Below, piece after piece: positions 1 to 8,021 of a stretch of DNA of 34,546 nt. Position 1 is the first letter of the stretch. Every line of letters begins with the position of its first letter. This stretch comes from Oscillospiraceae bacterium (GTDB lineage Bacteria > Bacillota > Clostridia > Oscillospirales > CAG-272), in NCBI GenBank assembly GCA_015063745.1, contig SVTO01000029.1:1-34546 (forward strand). Direction: 5' to 3'. A model generated the notes under the pieces. It saw only the letters and a program-made list of their open reading frames with translations. It made no database searches and was not told the DNA's origin. The translations under genes were made by a program, and so were the position numbers.

Positions 1-40
1 CAGCAAAAGTGGCAAAGGCAATAGGCTTGAGTATACGAAA

Positions 41-118
41 GCCAGCGACTTGAGTCGCTGGCCGGTAGTATTGGGCTTTTAGCCCTTGTGCAAACCACCC
101 GTTTGACGGGTGGTTTTG
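41..118 (+). other. Cluster of three hairpins, possible end of an IS200/IS605-type element
   Basis: Three perfect hairpins follow each other within 78 bases. The first has 9-bp arms at 41-49 and 54-62 with a TTGA loop. The second has 5-bp arms at 73-77 and 81-85. The third has 10-bp arms at 92-101 and 107-116 and is followed by TTTTG. The third can act as a terminator for anything entering from the left. A short frame open from base 3 ends at a TGA at 51-53, inside the first loop, so the end of an upstream gene may overlap the structure. Stacked hairpins overlapping a gene end are typical of the right end of IS200/IS605 elements and their guide RNAs, but the body of any such element is outside the window, so this reading is inference. 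Confidence 0.4.
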
Positions 119-131
119 ATTTGGAAAAAAC

Positions 132-1088
132 TTATTTCTTCAGAATCTCAGCAGCTTCGGGATTTTCGGCAGCCAGTCGTTCCAGAAGTTTTTGTTTCTT
201 TTTCTTCTGCTTCAGAATGGGCAGAACAACCGCAGCCGCAATGGCAACGACCAGAACAAAGAGGCAGATGTAATCCGCAATTCCGTTCACGTTTTCCCCG
301 AAAATCACACTGGGACGAACATCCTTGTAAGTAGAAACACCCTGAACAGCGGCCTGTCCCTCATAAGTCTCCACAGCCGTACCGTCGGCAGTCAGCGCAA
401 TGTGGGAAACATCCAGCTTAGGTGCAGTAAAAGCAGCACGTCCGGCAGTCACATCCAGATCCACACCGCGAACTTCCAGAATATGAGAAGCCTCCACAGC
501 ATTGTCAGCCCGGAATTCCCCGCCGAGCAGATGCACGATACGACCGGAAACCGCTGCACCGTCCGGATTGTCCACCGTAATATCCATGGACCCATCCACC
601 AGAGAAAAGTCGGAAGCCACGGAAAATACACCGTAGTCACCGGCATGAATCTCATAGGAACCGTCAACGAGCCGAACCTTCTGGGTGCCGTCTTCGGAAT
701 AGAGGTACATCCCGATTTCACCGGCCTCCAGAAACAGCTTGCCGTTACCCTTAAAGGTTACGGTACCGGCACAGGACAGTGCATATTTGGCCGCCTTAAT
801 GTAGTTCTCACCCTTGAGGATTACCGTGCAGGAACGGGGCAGACGCAGACCGTAATCATCATTGGTAGTCAGATACAGTCCGTCGAGCTCCAGAGTATCA
901 TACCGGTTCTGCCAGTTGTACCCGGGGCCGATCATATTCTTACGAGCCGCCGCCACATCAATGGTGTTTTCCACGATCTGAACCTTAGCGGCGAACACGG
1001 GCATTCCGACCGCACAGATGAGCAGTGCCGCCAGACAGAATCCCAGAATCCGTTTCAGTAAAAGATTTCGTTTCATAAAAAAGTACAT
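132..1088 (-). CDS. Secreted, membrane-anchored beta-helix-like protein of unknown function
   Basis: This 318-residue protein is probably exported and anchored with a short cytoplasmic tail. A signal peptide is visible: KR-rich start, a hydrophobic run, then VFAA near residue 34. A long region follows of short repeats rich in G, V and alternating hydrophobic residues (for example GTVTFKGNGKLFLEAG and LVDGSYEIHAGDYGVF), as in right-handed beta-helix or carbohydrate-binding solenoid proteins. A second hydrophobic segment at about 268-290 is followed by a lysine-rich tail. The start is uncertain: ATG at 1088 or ATG at 1076; the 1088 codon sits about five bases from a GGA, and 1076 is the alternative. 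A promoter lies just upstream. No catalytic motif was recognised, so the ligand and role are unknown. Confidence 0.75.
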   Translation of the reverse strand: MYFFMKRNLLLKRILGFCLAALLICAVGMPVFAAKVQIVENTIDVAAARKNMIGPGYNWQNRYDTLELDGLYLTTNDDYGLRLPRSCTVILKGENYIKAAKYALSCAGTVTFKGNGKLFLEAGEIGMYLYSEDGTQKVRLVDGSYEIHAGDYGVFSVASDFSLVDGSMDITVDNPDGAAVSGRIVHLLGGEFRADNAVEASHILEVRGVDLDVTAGRAAFTAPKLDVSHIALTADGTAVETYEGQAAVQGVSTYKDVRPSVIFGENVNGIADYICLFVLVVAIAAAVVLPILKQKKKKQKLLERLAAENPEAAEILKK

Positions 1089-1118
1089 GCCTTTCCAAGA
1101 AAATTCAGTATTGCCTAT

Positions 1119-1147
1119 ATTGTATCACATCACAGCCGAAAATGCAA
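1119..1147 (-). promoter_or_regulatory. Promoter for the beta-helix-like protein gene
   Basis: On the minus strand a -35 TTGCAT (1142-1147) and a -10 TACAAT (1119-1124) are separated by 17 bases, and TGA before the -10 gives an extended -10. It sits about 30 bases upstream of the start codon. Confidence 0.6.
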
Positions 1148-1198
1148 GCCGCAACCTACCGGGGGACTGTGAAATCAAGCTGCCATACAGTCAAAAAA

Positions 1199-1705
1199 TC
1201 ATTTCCCGCCATCTTCACGCTTTTCCAAAAGGAACATGCAGCGCAAAATCAGCGCATCCGCAATACCGAGAATCAGAACACAAAACTCCAGCGCAACCTG
1301 CTCATTGGCTGTCATGAAACTGTAGAACGGCGCAATCAGAAGCATAGCCGCCGAACAGCAGAGACAACAGCAGTACCGTGTCAGTAACGCATTTTTTGTC
1401 CGGAATTTCTTGTCAAACCGTGTGGAAAATGCGGAAAAGCAGGTGAGGAACAGAAAGATAACCAACGGAATCCCGGAAAGCTCCATAAACGTCCGCATCG
1501 CATTCCACGCCCACTCCGCAAATACCGCATCCGCCCCGGAAAGACTGATATACAGATACCCGAAAACCAGAGGATAAGCGAGGACCCCGGCAATAACCAT
1601 TCCGAGATTCACCGTGAACTTACGCTTGGCCGGGATTTTTCCGCATCCGAACGTGAACCACACAAGAAATCCCAGCAGCAGAACAGCAATAACAGTGTAC
1701 ATCAT
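1199..1705 (-). CDS. Four-helix integral membrane protein of unknown function
   Basis: This 168-residue protein has about four hydrophobic segments (near 3-20, 33-55, 70-90 and 110-130, with a further hydrophobic stretch to about 155). A basic loop and the cysteine-rich stretch RYCCCLCCS lie between the second and third pairs of segments. The ATG overlaps the stop codon of the upstream nitroreductase in the ATGA arrangement, so translation is almost certainly coupled and the two proteins probably come from one transcript. I do not recognise a family. A role linked to the nitroreductase, for instance membrane redox or transport, is only suggested by the coupling. Confidence 0.7.
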   Translation of the reverse strand: MMYTVIAVLLLGFLVWFTFGCGKIPAKRKFTVNLGMVIAGVLAYPLVFGYLYISLSGADAVFAEWAWNAMRTFMELSGIPLVIFLFLTCFSAFSTRFDKKFRTKNALLTRYCCCLCCSAAMLLIAPFYSFMTANEQVALEFCVLILGIADALILRCMFLLEKREDGGK

Positions 1706-2283
1706 TCAATAATAATATCATCCAGCTTGCGCTTGGGAACAAAGTGCAGATTGTGCTTGTCTCTGTAATATTTGGTACTGCCGTCCTTCTGTGCTTCCGC
1801 GATGATAATGGTTTCATCGGGAGAAGGCGCACCCAGAGCAATCATCAGTACCGGCACATATTTCTCGGAGATCCGCAGAACCTCGCCCACTCTGTCCGCA
1901 TCAAAAGAACCGATGCAGCAGCCGGCGTAGCCTTCCTCCACAGCGGAAAGAAGAATCGTCATAGCCGTAATCCCCACATCCACTTTGGAAGAAGCAGGAT
2001 CGGGGGTAACGGTGGTATCGTGGCAAACCACAACAAAAGCGGTAGGATGCTTACCTTCCGGAGGCAGATTCCAGTCGGGAAGAGCAGCAGCCCAGCGGGT
2101 CAGCGGCAGAACCTTTTCCGCCCCCTTCTGATCCAGAATCTTATATTTCAGAGGCTGCAGATTGGCGGCGGAAGGCGTAAGTCTCGCATTGTCCACCCAA
2201 TTCAGAATTTTGTCAGTCGGCACAGGTTTGGATTCGTCAAAACTGCGGTAACTGCGGTTTTCATAAAGAAGCTCACGTAACAT
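1702..2283 (-). CDS. Nitroreductase-family flavoprotein
   Basis: This 193-residue protein matches the FMN-dependent nitroreductase fold, which transfers electrons from NAD(P)H to nitro groups, quinones or other acceptors in the cytoplasm. The N-terminal RSYRSFDESKPVP is the family's typical FMN-binding R-S-x-R-x-F-x-x-x-x-V start. It is followed by ARLTPSAANLQPLKY (S-A-x-N-x-Q-P, FMN contacts) and, late in the protein, GYAGCCIGSFD and a hydrophobic ALGAPSPDE strand. The start is ATG at 2283, eight bases after AGGAG; a GTG at 2292 overlaps that ribosome site and is rejected. The gene is the first of a coupled pair with the membrane protein. The physiological substrate cannot be told from sequence. 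Confidence 0.85.
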   Translation of the reverse strand: MLRELLYENRSYRSFDESKPVPTDKILNWVDNARLTPSAANLQPLKYKILDQKGAEKVLPLTRWAAALPDWNLPPEGKHPTAFVVVCHDTTVTPDPASSKVDVGITAMTILLSAVEEGYAGCCIGSFDADRVGEVLRISEKYVPVLMIALGAPSPDETIIIAEAQKDGSTKYYRDKHNLHFVPKRKLDDIIIE

Positions 2284-2334
2284 AATTTTCACTCCTGATT
2301 CAATCTAAAAAATTGTAAACCGGCATATCCCGGA

Positions 2335-3546
2335 TTATTCGGCGTATTTGGCAACAATACCGCAGATCACCTTCACGGCTGTGTCCATACCTTCTACCGT
2401 AACGTGTTCATAAGGACCGTGGAAAGCGTAGCCGCCGGTACCCAGATTGGGACAGGGCAGACCCATGAAGGAAAGCCGCGCACCGTCCGTACCGCCGCGG
2501 ATGGGAGAATGAGAGGGTTCCATACCCAGAGAACGGATCACCGCATCGGCATTGTCTACGAGATGATAATGCTGCTCGATCACCTCCGCCATATTGCGGT
2601 ATTGCTCGGCAATCGTCAGAACCACCGTACCGTCACCGTATTTTTCATTCAGTGTCTTTTCGATATGGCACAGCGTAGCCAGTCTGGCGGCAAACATACC
2701 GGCATCGTGGTCACGAATAATGTAAGAAACCTTCGCTTCTTCCACATTCCCGGACATACCGATCAGATGGTAGAACCCTTCATACATCTCGGTCTTCGCA
2801 GGCGTATCACAGCCGGGCAGCAGAGAATTGATCTCCATCGCCACCAGAGAAGCGTTCAGCATGGTATCCTTTGCACTGCCGGGATGAATATTCACACCAT
2901 GCACCACAAATTCCGCTCCGGCCGCATTGAAGTTTTCAAAAACGATCTCATTTTCTTCCCCACCGTCCACGGTGTAGGCAAAATCCGCAGCAAACGCGTC
3001 CAGATCAAAGGAATCCGCAGAAGAACCGATCTCCTCATCGGGTGTAAAAGCAATGGAAAGTGCAGGATGGGGCAGATTCTTGGTCAGTACTTCTTCGCAC
3101 ATAGTCAGAATCTCCGCAATACCGGCCTTATCATCACAACCCAGAAGCGTGGTACCGTCGGCAGTAATGAGCGTACGGCCGGCCAGAGAGGGAAGATGGG
3201 GGAATGTCTTCACGGAAAGTACCTTGCCGCAGCCGATCTCCAGATCACAGCCGTCGTAATCGGCGTGCAGAACGGGATTGACATTCTCACCGTGGTAATC
3301 GGGAGAAGTGTCCATATGCGCAATGAACCCGAGGCGCTTGTCATTCTTGCAGCCGGAAGCCGGAATGTGACCGTACACATAACCCTTGTCATCCATAAAC
3401 GCATCGGCAATACCCATATCGCGCATTTCCTGTACAAGAATCCGCGCCAGATCCTTCTGCCGTTCGGAAGAGGGAACAGCGGAAGATTCTGGATCACTCG
3501 CCGTATGTACCTTTACATATTGTAAAAATCTTTCATAAGCTTTCAT
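2335..3546 (-). CDS. pepT: Peptidase T (tripeptide aminopeptidase)
   Basis: The 403-residue protein is a full-length M20B metallopeptidase that removes the N-terminal residue of tripeptides in the cytoplasm. The two-zinc site is readable: H77 and D79 in FIAHMDTSPD, the bridging aspartate in GCDDKAG (138-139), the general base pair E171-E172 in FTPDEEIGSSAD, D194 in TVDGGEE, and a C-terminal histidine in GGYAFHGPYEH. The dimerisation lid region contains VHGVNIHPGSAKD, and the substrate signature IRGGTDGARLSFMG is intact. The start has a GAGGT ribosome site. It stands alone with its own promoter, divergent from the sugar isomerase gene. With pepD and the M29 peptidase it forms a peptide-salvage set in this window. 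Confidence 0.95.
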   Translation of the reverse strand: MKAYERFLQYVKVHTASDPESSAVPSSERQKDLARILVQEMRDMGIADAFMDDKGYVYGHIPASGCKNDKRLGFIAHMDTSPDYHGENVNPVLHADYDGCDLEIGCGKVLSVKTFPHLPSLAGRTLITADGTTLLGCDDKAGIAEILTMCEEVLTKNLPHPALSIAFTPDEEIGSSADSFDLDAFAADFAYTVDGGEENEIVFENFNAAGAEFVVHGVNIHPGSAKDTMLNASLVAMEINSLLPGCDTPAKTEMYEGFYHLIGMSGNVEEAKVSYIIRDHDAGMFAARLATLCHIEKTLNEKYGDGTVVLTIAEQYRNMAEVIEQHYHLVDNADAVIRSLGMEPSHSPIRGGTDGARLSFMGLPCPNLGTGGYAFHGPYEHVTVEGMDTAVKVICGIVAKYAE

Positions 3547-3582
3547 AAAGTATACCTCATTTCATGGTATTTTGACTTTAAC

Positions 3583-3611
3583 ATGATACCGCATAACCTG
3601 GAAGAAGTCAA
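3583..3611 (-). promoter_or_regulatory. pepT promoter
   Basis: On the minus strand TTGACT (3606-3611) and TATCAT (3583-3588) are separated by exactly 17 bases, about 40 bases upstream of the pepT start. Confidence 0.7.
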
Positions 3612-3702
3612 GATAAGATTGGTAAATTTCTATGAATTCCACACACAAAAAAGGGTATTCGGAGCGAATCCGTAAACAAAGTATGAAAATCCCCGAAAAC
3701 TC

Positions 3703-3731
3703 TTGCAAATTCAGCGAAAATGATATACAAT
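3703..3731 (+). promoter_or_regulatory. Possible promoter for the sugar isomerase-like gene
   Basis: TTGCAA (3703-3708) and TACAAT (3726-3731) have 17-base spacing. Transcription would begin around 3738, inside the AAAGGAG ribosome site of the gene at 3749, so this promoter would give an unusually short leader. A 5+5 inverted repeat (ATTCG-GAG-CGAAT, 3657-3669) lies upstream. Confidence 0.35.
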
Positions 3732-3748
3732 ATAAAGGAGTAAACACT

Positions 3749-4504
3749 ATGAAAATCGAAAAAATCGGCCTCCAGCTCTGGACGGTTCGTGATCAGATGA
3801 ATAACGCGGAAAACATCCGTGAAAGCTTCCGGAAGATCAAATCTCTCGGATATGATATCATCCAGACTGCAGGATGCTCCATTCCTTACGCCGAATTCGG
3901 AAAAATCGCAAGTGAAGAAGGCCTTGAAATCTGCGGAACCCACGACGATATGGGTCTGATGCTCCGCGATCCCGCCAAAGCCATGGAAAACCACCGCCTG
4001 TTAGGGACCACCAATATGGGTACCGGCGGATTCTGGCCCTATGATGTACCCGAAGTCGAAGAATTTATCAAAAACGCCAATACAATAGCCGCAAACATCC
4101 GTGACCACGGCTTCAAGTTCACATACCATAACCACAATACAGAATTCTGCCGACTGGAAAACGGCAAAAACGCCATGGAAATGCTGGCAGAAGGTCTGGA
4201 TCCAAACGGTACCTCCTTTGTCCTGGATACTTATTGGGTACAGTACGGCGGGGGGGATATCTGCACCTGGATCGAAAAACTCTCCGGCCGCATTGATATC
4301 CTGCACCTGAAGGAAATGGGTTCCACCAGAGAAGCACCCTTTATCACCGAAGTCGGCAGCGGCAATATGAACTGGGAAAAGATCCTCGGTACCGCCATGG
4401 AAGCCGGTGTAAAATACTACGTCGTGGAACAGGATGAATGTCCGGGAGATCCCTTTGATTCCATTGCCCGTTCCTCCGAATACCTGCACAAATACTTCAT
4501 GTAA
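3749..4504 (+). CDS. Sugar phosphate isomerase/epimerase-like TIM-barrel protein
   Basis: This 251-residue protein belongs to the AP-endonuclease-2-like TIM-barrel superfamily, which includes xylose isomerase-like sugar isomerases and epimerases. Family marks are the start IGLQLWTVRDQM, the metal/substrate strands FTYHNHNTEF, VLDTYWVQYGGGD and ILHLKEMG, and the C-terminal EVGSGNMNW and VVEQDEC, which supply the usual His, Glu and Asp metal ligands. It has no signal peptide, so it acts in the cytoplasm. ATG at 3749 follows AAAGGAG by eight bases; an in-frame ATG at 3632 lacks a ribosome site and would encode a low-complexity extension, so it is rejected. The substrate is not determined. Inosose dehydratase-type activity is an alternative within the same superfamily. 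Confidence 0.85.
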   Translation: MKIEKIGLQLWTVRDQMNNAENIRESFRKIKSLGYDIIQTAGCSIPYAEFGKIASEEGLEICGTHDDMGLMLRDPAKAMENHRLLGTTNMGTGGFWPYDVPEVEEFIKNANTIAANIRDHGFKFTYHNHNTEFCRLENGKNAMEMLAEGLDPNGTSFVLDTYWVQYGGGDICTWIEKLSGRIDILHLKEMGSTREAPFITEVGSGNMNWEKILGTAMEAGVKYYVVEQDECPGDPFDSIARSSEYLHKYFM

Positions 4505-4586
4505 TCCGATCCCCAAAACGGCACTGTACAGACAACAGTGTCGTTTTATATGGAATAAATATAAACTATAAAAAGAGGAAACAGAA

Positions 4587-5810
4587 ATGAAAAAAACAAC
4601 ACTCAGAAGCTACGCCCAGCTGATCGCACGCAAAGGCGTGAATATCCAGAAGGGTCAGGAAGTCATCATCCGCGCCGAACTCGACCAGCCCGAATTTGTG
4701 GAAATTCTGGTACAGGAATGTTATAAAGCAGGTGCTTCCTTCGTAGAAGTGGAATGGAGCCACCAGTCTCTGACCAAGTACCACGCCAGATACAGAAGCC
4801 AGAAGATCCTGAACCGCATGCGCGACTGGGAAATTGCCAAAATGAAGAACAACGCAGAAGTTCTGCCCTGCATGATCTATCTGACCTCCGAAGACCCCGA
4901 CGGTCTCAAGGGTGTCAACAACACCAAGCTGATGAAGGCAAGACAGGCAAAATATCCCATCATCAAGCCCATCCGCGAATCCATGGACAATAAGTACCAG
5001 TGGTGTATCGCCGGTGTACCCGGAAAAGCATGGGCAAAGAAAGTATTCCCCGGTATGATGGCCAGCACCGCCGAAAAGGAACTGTGGAACGCCATCCTGT
5101 CCACCTCCCGCGTAGATGACGACCCCATGGCAGCCTGGGATGCCCACAATGCTGACCTGAAAAAGAAGTATACCTTCCTCAACGACCTGAGAGTGGAAAA
5201 ACTCCATTTCAAATCCGCAAACGGCACCGACTTCACCGTAGGCATGAACCTTGAATGTGAATTCCACGGCGGCGGAGATACCACCCTCGGCGGCGTATAC
5301 TTCAATCCCAATATCCCCTCCGAAGAGATCTTCACCTCTCCTATGAAGGGCCAGGCGGAAGGTATTGTATACTCTTCCAAGCCCCTGTCCTATAACGGCG
5401 AGCTGATCGAAAACTTCAGCGTACGCTTCGAAGGCGGTAAGGCAGTGGAAGTAAAAGCCGAAAAGGGCCAGAAGCTTCTGGAAGAAATGATCGCCATGGA
5501 CGAAGGCGCCGCTTACCTCGGTGAAGTTGCCCTCGTTTCCTACGACAGCCCCGTAAACAATACCGGTATCCTGTTCTATAACACCCTGTACGATGAAAAC
5601 GCCTGCTGCCACCTGGCATTCGGTGCCGGCTTCAACGAATGTCTGAAGGGCTTCGAAAACCTGACCTATGAACAGTGCAAGGAAAAGGGCGTAAATGACT
5701 CCATGATCCACGTGGACTTCATGATCGGTACACGAGATATGACAATCGATGCAGTAACCGCGGAAGGTAAGACCGTCAGAATTTTCGAAAACGGAACCTG
5801 GGCGATCTGA
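4587..5810 (+). CDS. M29-family metallo-aminopeptidase
   Basis: The 407-residue protein is a complete M29 aminopeptidase (AmpS/PepS/aminopeptidase T type), a cytoplasmic two-metal enzyme that trims N-terminal residues from peptides. All expected metal-ligand positions can be seen: E246/E247 in NIPSEEIFTSP, E313 in LGEVALVSYDSP, H342 in ENACCHLAFG, and H375 and D377 in SMIHVDFMIG. The N-terminal half carries the usual Rossmann-like domain. An AGAGGAAACAG ribosome site precedes ATG 4587. A spacer of about 80 bases separates it from the isomerase gene and no terminator is obvious there, so co-transcription is possible. The gene is followed by the large palindrome at 5826-5915. Confidence 0.93.
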   Translation: MKKTTLRSYAQLIARKGVNIQKGQEVIIRAELDQPEFVEILVQECYKAGASFVEVEWSHQSLTKYHARYRSQKILNRMRDWEIAKMKNNAEVLPCMIYLTSEDPDGLKGVNNTKLMKARQAKYPIIKPIRESMDNKYQWCIAGVPGKAWAKKVFPGMMASTAEKELWNAILSTSRVDDDPMAAWDAHNADLKKKYTFLNDLRVEKLHFKSANGTDFTVGMNLECEFHGGGDTTLGGVYFNPNIPSEEIFTSPMKGQAEGIVYSSKPLSYNGELIENFSVRFEGGKAVEVKAEKGQKLLEEMIAMDEGAAYLGEVALVSYDSPVNNTGILFYNTLYDENACCHLAFGAGFNECLKGFENLTYEQCKEKGVNDSMIHVDFMIGTRDMTIDAVTAEGKTVRIFENGTWAI

Positions 5811-5825
5811 GTCCGGGAGAGGGAA

Positions 5826-5915
5826 GTGCCCGGAGAATCAAATGCGGACAAATTGTAAAGAGATCATGGCGAAAGTCCAAAGATATTTACAATAACCACG
5901 CAGATTCTCCGGCAC
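5826..5915. repeat. 90-bp imperfect palindrome between the M29 peptidase and alarmone synthetase genes
   Basis: The outer arms GTGCC/GGCAC (5826-5830, 5911-5915) and GGAGAATC/GATTCTCC (5832-5839, 5903-5910) pair apart from one bulged C. Inner arms GCG/CGC (5844-5846, 5899-5901) and TTGTAAA/TTTACAA (5853-5859, 5886-5892) are nested in register around a 26-base centre. It has no T tract, so it does not look like a simple terminator. It ends nine bases before the -10 box of the downstream gene. Confidence 0.7.
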
Positions 5916-5920
5916 GGATA

Positions 5921-5929
5921 TGATATAAT
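5921..5929 (+). promoter_or_regulatory. Extended -10 promoter of the alarmone synthetase gene
   Basis: TGATATAAT is a perfect TGnTATAAT extended -10. No good -35 is seen at 17 bases; that space is occupied by the right arm of the palindrome, which may make this promoter dependent on a regulator. Confidence 0.6.
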
Positions 5930-5968
5930 ATAAGCGTAAGAGAAAACAACATAAGGAGATGGCCCGAA

Positions 5969-6649
5969 TTGAAAGATAAAGTAATGTTGAGCGGCAATCA
6001 GAGGGAACCGAGCGACGTGCTGCCCGAACAGACCCTTGCCTTGTTCGGGGATTACCGTAAGCTTCTGGAGATGGACCATCTGTACAATGCCGCCATCAGG
6101 GAAATGCAGATCAAACTGGAAACCCTGAACGACGAATTCAAGATCAAATACGAACGCAGCCCCATCCACCATATCGAAAGCCGACTGAAGAGCAAAGCGA
6201 GTATCATCAAAAAACTGCTTGCCCGCAATTCGGAAATATCCATCGATTCCGCCAAGCAGAATCTGAACGACATCGCCGGTATCCGCGTTGTCTGCTGTTA
6301 CATAGACGATGTGTACAGCGTAGCGGATATGCTGCTGCGCCAGTCGGACCTGAAGCTCATCAAACGACAGGACTATATCGAAAACCCGAACTACAACGGT
6401 TACCGAAGCCTGCACCTGGATATTCAGCTGCCCATATTTCTGTCGGACAAAACGGAATACGTAAACGTAGAAGTACAGCTGCGTACCGTAGCCATGGATT
6501 TCTGGGCAAGCCTGGAGCATGACTTGCGTTATAAAAGCGGCAAGCATACGCCGGAAGAGATCAATATGGAAATGCTGCTCTGCGCCAACGAGATCGCGGA
6601 AATCGACAGACGTATGCAGGATATGTACAAGCGCATCCAGAAACTCTGA
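5969..6649 (+). CDS. Small alarmone synthetase, (p)ppGpp synthetase without hydrolase domain
   Basis: The 226-residue protein consists of a RelA/SpoT synthetase domain alone, as in the RelQ/YjbM class. These enzymes move pyrophosphate from ATP to the 3' hydroxyl of GDP or GTP to make the stringent-response alarmone. Seen motifs are RLKSKASIIKKLL (ATP-binding basic helix), DIAGIRVVCCYIDDVY, the G-loop-type NPNYNGYRSLHLDIQ, and VEVQLRTVAMDFWASLEH with the catalytic glutamate region. There is no HD hydrolase domain and no TGS/ACT regulatory part, and the length fits the class. Translation most likely starts at TTG 5969, about ten bases after AAGGAG; no better ATG exists upstream. Its gene is convergent with rpsR across a shared terminator. 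Confidence 0.9.
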   Translation: MKDKVMLSGNQREPSDVLPEQTLALFGDYRKLLEMDHLYNAAIREMQIKLETLNDEFKIKYERSPIHHIESRLKSKASIIKKLLARNSEISIDSAKQNLNDIAGIRVVCCYIDDVYSVADMLLRQSDLKLIKRQDYIENPNYNGYRSLHLDIQLPIFLSDKTEYVNVEVQLRTVAMDFWASLEHDLRYKSGKHTPEEINMEMLLCANEIAEIDRRMQDMYKRIQKL

Positions 6650-6664
6650 TCATCAAAAAACAAA

Positions 6665-6720
6665 AACAACACAAAAAGAGCTGCTTCAACGGGAGGCAGC
6701 TCTTTCTGTGTTGTTGATTT
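6665..6720. terminator. Bidirectional terminator between the alarmone synthetase gene and rpsR
   Basis: Arms at 6665-6684 and 6696-6715 pair at 19 of 20 positions around an 11-base loop. A-rich sequence on the left and ATTTTTG on the right allow it to end transcription from both sides, serving the convergent genes. Confidence 0.85.
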
Positions 6721-6790
6721 TTGTATTTTTAAAAATGCCGGGGAAAGAACGTCCGGGTCAATCGTCGACCGGGACAAAATTGAGTTCAGA

Positions 6791-7093
6791 TTAGTCGCTG
6801 ATATAGGGCAGCAGAGCAACGTGGCGGGCACGCTTGATAGCGGTGGTCAGCTGTCTCTGGTGCTTAGCGCAGGTGCCGGAGATACGGCGGGGCAGGATCT
6901 TCGCTCTTTCGGAAACGAACTTCCGCAGGCGGTTGGTATCCTTGTAGTCAATTTCGGTTACGCCGTCAGCGCAGAAAGCGCAAACCTTTTTTCTTCTCTT
7001 GTTGGGGCGCATTGCGGGTCTTGCGGAAGAAGTTTCTCTCTCAGCGGGAGCAGCAGCTTCTTCGGTTACAACTTCATTCTTTTCGATATCCAT
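6791..7093 (-). CDS. rpsR: 30S ribosomal protein S18
   Basis: This 100-residue protein is S18 of the small ribosomal subunit, which binds next to S6 on 16S rRNA. The core from about residue 29 is typical: [16 protein letters not shown], then [19 protein letters not shown] and [14 protein letters not shown], ending in [11 protein letters not shown]. An acidic, alanine-rich N-terminal extension of about 25 residues ([13 protein letters not shown]) precedes the core and is longer than in Escherichia coli S18. ATG 7093 follows AGGAGG by twelve bases. It is the last gene of rpsF-ssb-rpsR, 43 bases after ssb. Confidence 0.97.
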   Translation of the reverse strand: MDIEKNEVVTEEAAAPAERETSSARPAMRPNKRRKKVCAFCADGVTEIDYKDTNRLRKFVSERAKILPRRISGTCAKHQRQLTTAIKRARHVALLPYISD

Positions 7094-7136
7094 TGCTTAT
7101 GAAAACCTCCTGTTAATTTTTGGTTTGTGGCGACTG

Positions 7137-7655
7137 TCAGAACGGGAGTTCTTCGTCGTCTGCGATCTCTTCAAATTTGGGTGCAGCTGCACCGAAGCCG
7201 CCATTGGCAGCAGGAGCAGGTGCGGAACTGTAGGGCGCGTAGGTATCGGGCATATAAGGACTCTGAGCGTTCTGGGGTGCATAGGATGCAGCCTGCTGAA
7301 CAGCCAGAGGACTTTCGCTCTTGGCATCTACGAAGAAAGCCTCATCCGCGATGATTTCGGTGGTAAAGCGCTTCATACCCTGCTGATCGGTCCAGGATCT
7401 TGTCTGAATGGAACCAACCACGCAGATGGAGCTTGCCTTACGGAAATAACGGGTGATGAATTCTGCGGTAGCACGCCAGGCGGTTACGTTAAAGAAGTCT
7501 GCCTGGGGTTCTTCTACACCGGCCTTTGCACCGTAGCGTCTGTTGACGGCGATGGTGAAGGACGTAACGGAAACTCCGGAGGGGGTTGTCTTCAGCTCGG
7601 GGTCTGCAGTCAATCTACCGCCCAGAATAACCTTGTTGAAGTTAAAGTTAGCCAT
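7137..7655 (-). CDS. ssb: Single-stranded DNA-binding protein
   Basis: The 172-residue protein binds single-stranded DNA as a tetramer and recruits replication and repair enzymes. The OB fold occupies about residues 1-108, beginning FNKVILGGRLTADPELK and including SFTIAVNRRYG and the strand RSWTDQQGMKRFTTEIIADE. A flexible A/P/S-rich linker follows, then the acidic tip DDEELPF that docks partner proteins. Its place between rpsF and rpsR is the classic Bacillota operon, linking SSB supply to ribosomal protein synthesis. Confidence 0.97.
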   Translation of the reverse strand: MANFNFNKVILGGRLTADPELKTTPSGVSVTSFTIAVNRRYGAKAGVEEPQADFFNVTAWRATAEFITRYFRKASSICVVGSIQTRSWTDQQGMKRFTTEIIADEAFFVDAKSESPLAVQQAASYAPQNAQSPYMPDTYAPYSSAPAPAANGGFGAAAPKFEEIADDEELPF

Positions 7656-7700
7656 AACAGTTAACCATCCTTTCTGTCCGTATGGAATACGGTTTTCAGG

Positions 7701-8021
7701 TTAAGCCTCAGCTTTAGCAGAGTTCTTCTCTTCGTGACGGATCACGATGGAACGCATAATGCCGTCGGTAATGCCGAAAATTCTTTCCAGCTCAACGGGG
7801 AAGGATGCTTCGCTCTTGAAGTTAACAAGAACATAGTAACCTTCGGGTTTGTCGTTGATGGGATATGCCAGCTTGCGCTTACCCCATTCGGCAACTTCAC
7901 CGACTGTACCGTTTTCTGCGATAAGTGCAGTGAACTTATCAACGAGCGCTTTGGTAGCCTCTTCAGAAAGATCGGGGTCGATAACATAAAGGGTTTCGTA
8001 AGAGTTGATGATCTTTTCCAT
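7701..8021 (-). CDS. rpsF: 30S ribosomal protein S6
   Basis: This 106-residue protein is S6, which binds the central domain of 16S rRNA together with S18. It shows the usual start YETLYVIDPDLSEE, the middle EWGKRKLAYPINDKPEGYYVLVNF and the end FGITDGIMRSIVIRHEE. A GGAGG ribosome site lies seven bases before ATG 8021. As first gene of the operon it carries the leader that S6:S18 complexes regulate in many bacteria. Confidence 0.97.
   Translation of the reverse strand: MEKIINSYETLYVIDPDLSEEATKALVDKFTALIAENGTVGEVAEWGKRKLAYPINDKPEGYYVLVNFKSEASFPVELERIFGITDGIMRSIVIRHEEKNSAKAEA

Noticed and set aside
3632-3748. 39-residue N-terminal extension of the sugar isomerase-like protein
   Set aside because: The family begins at MKIEKIGLQLW, and the extension overlaps the promoter region.
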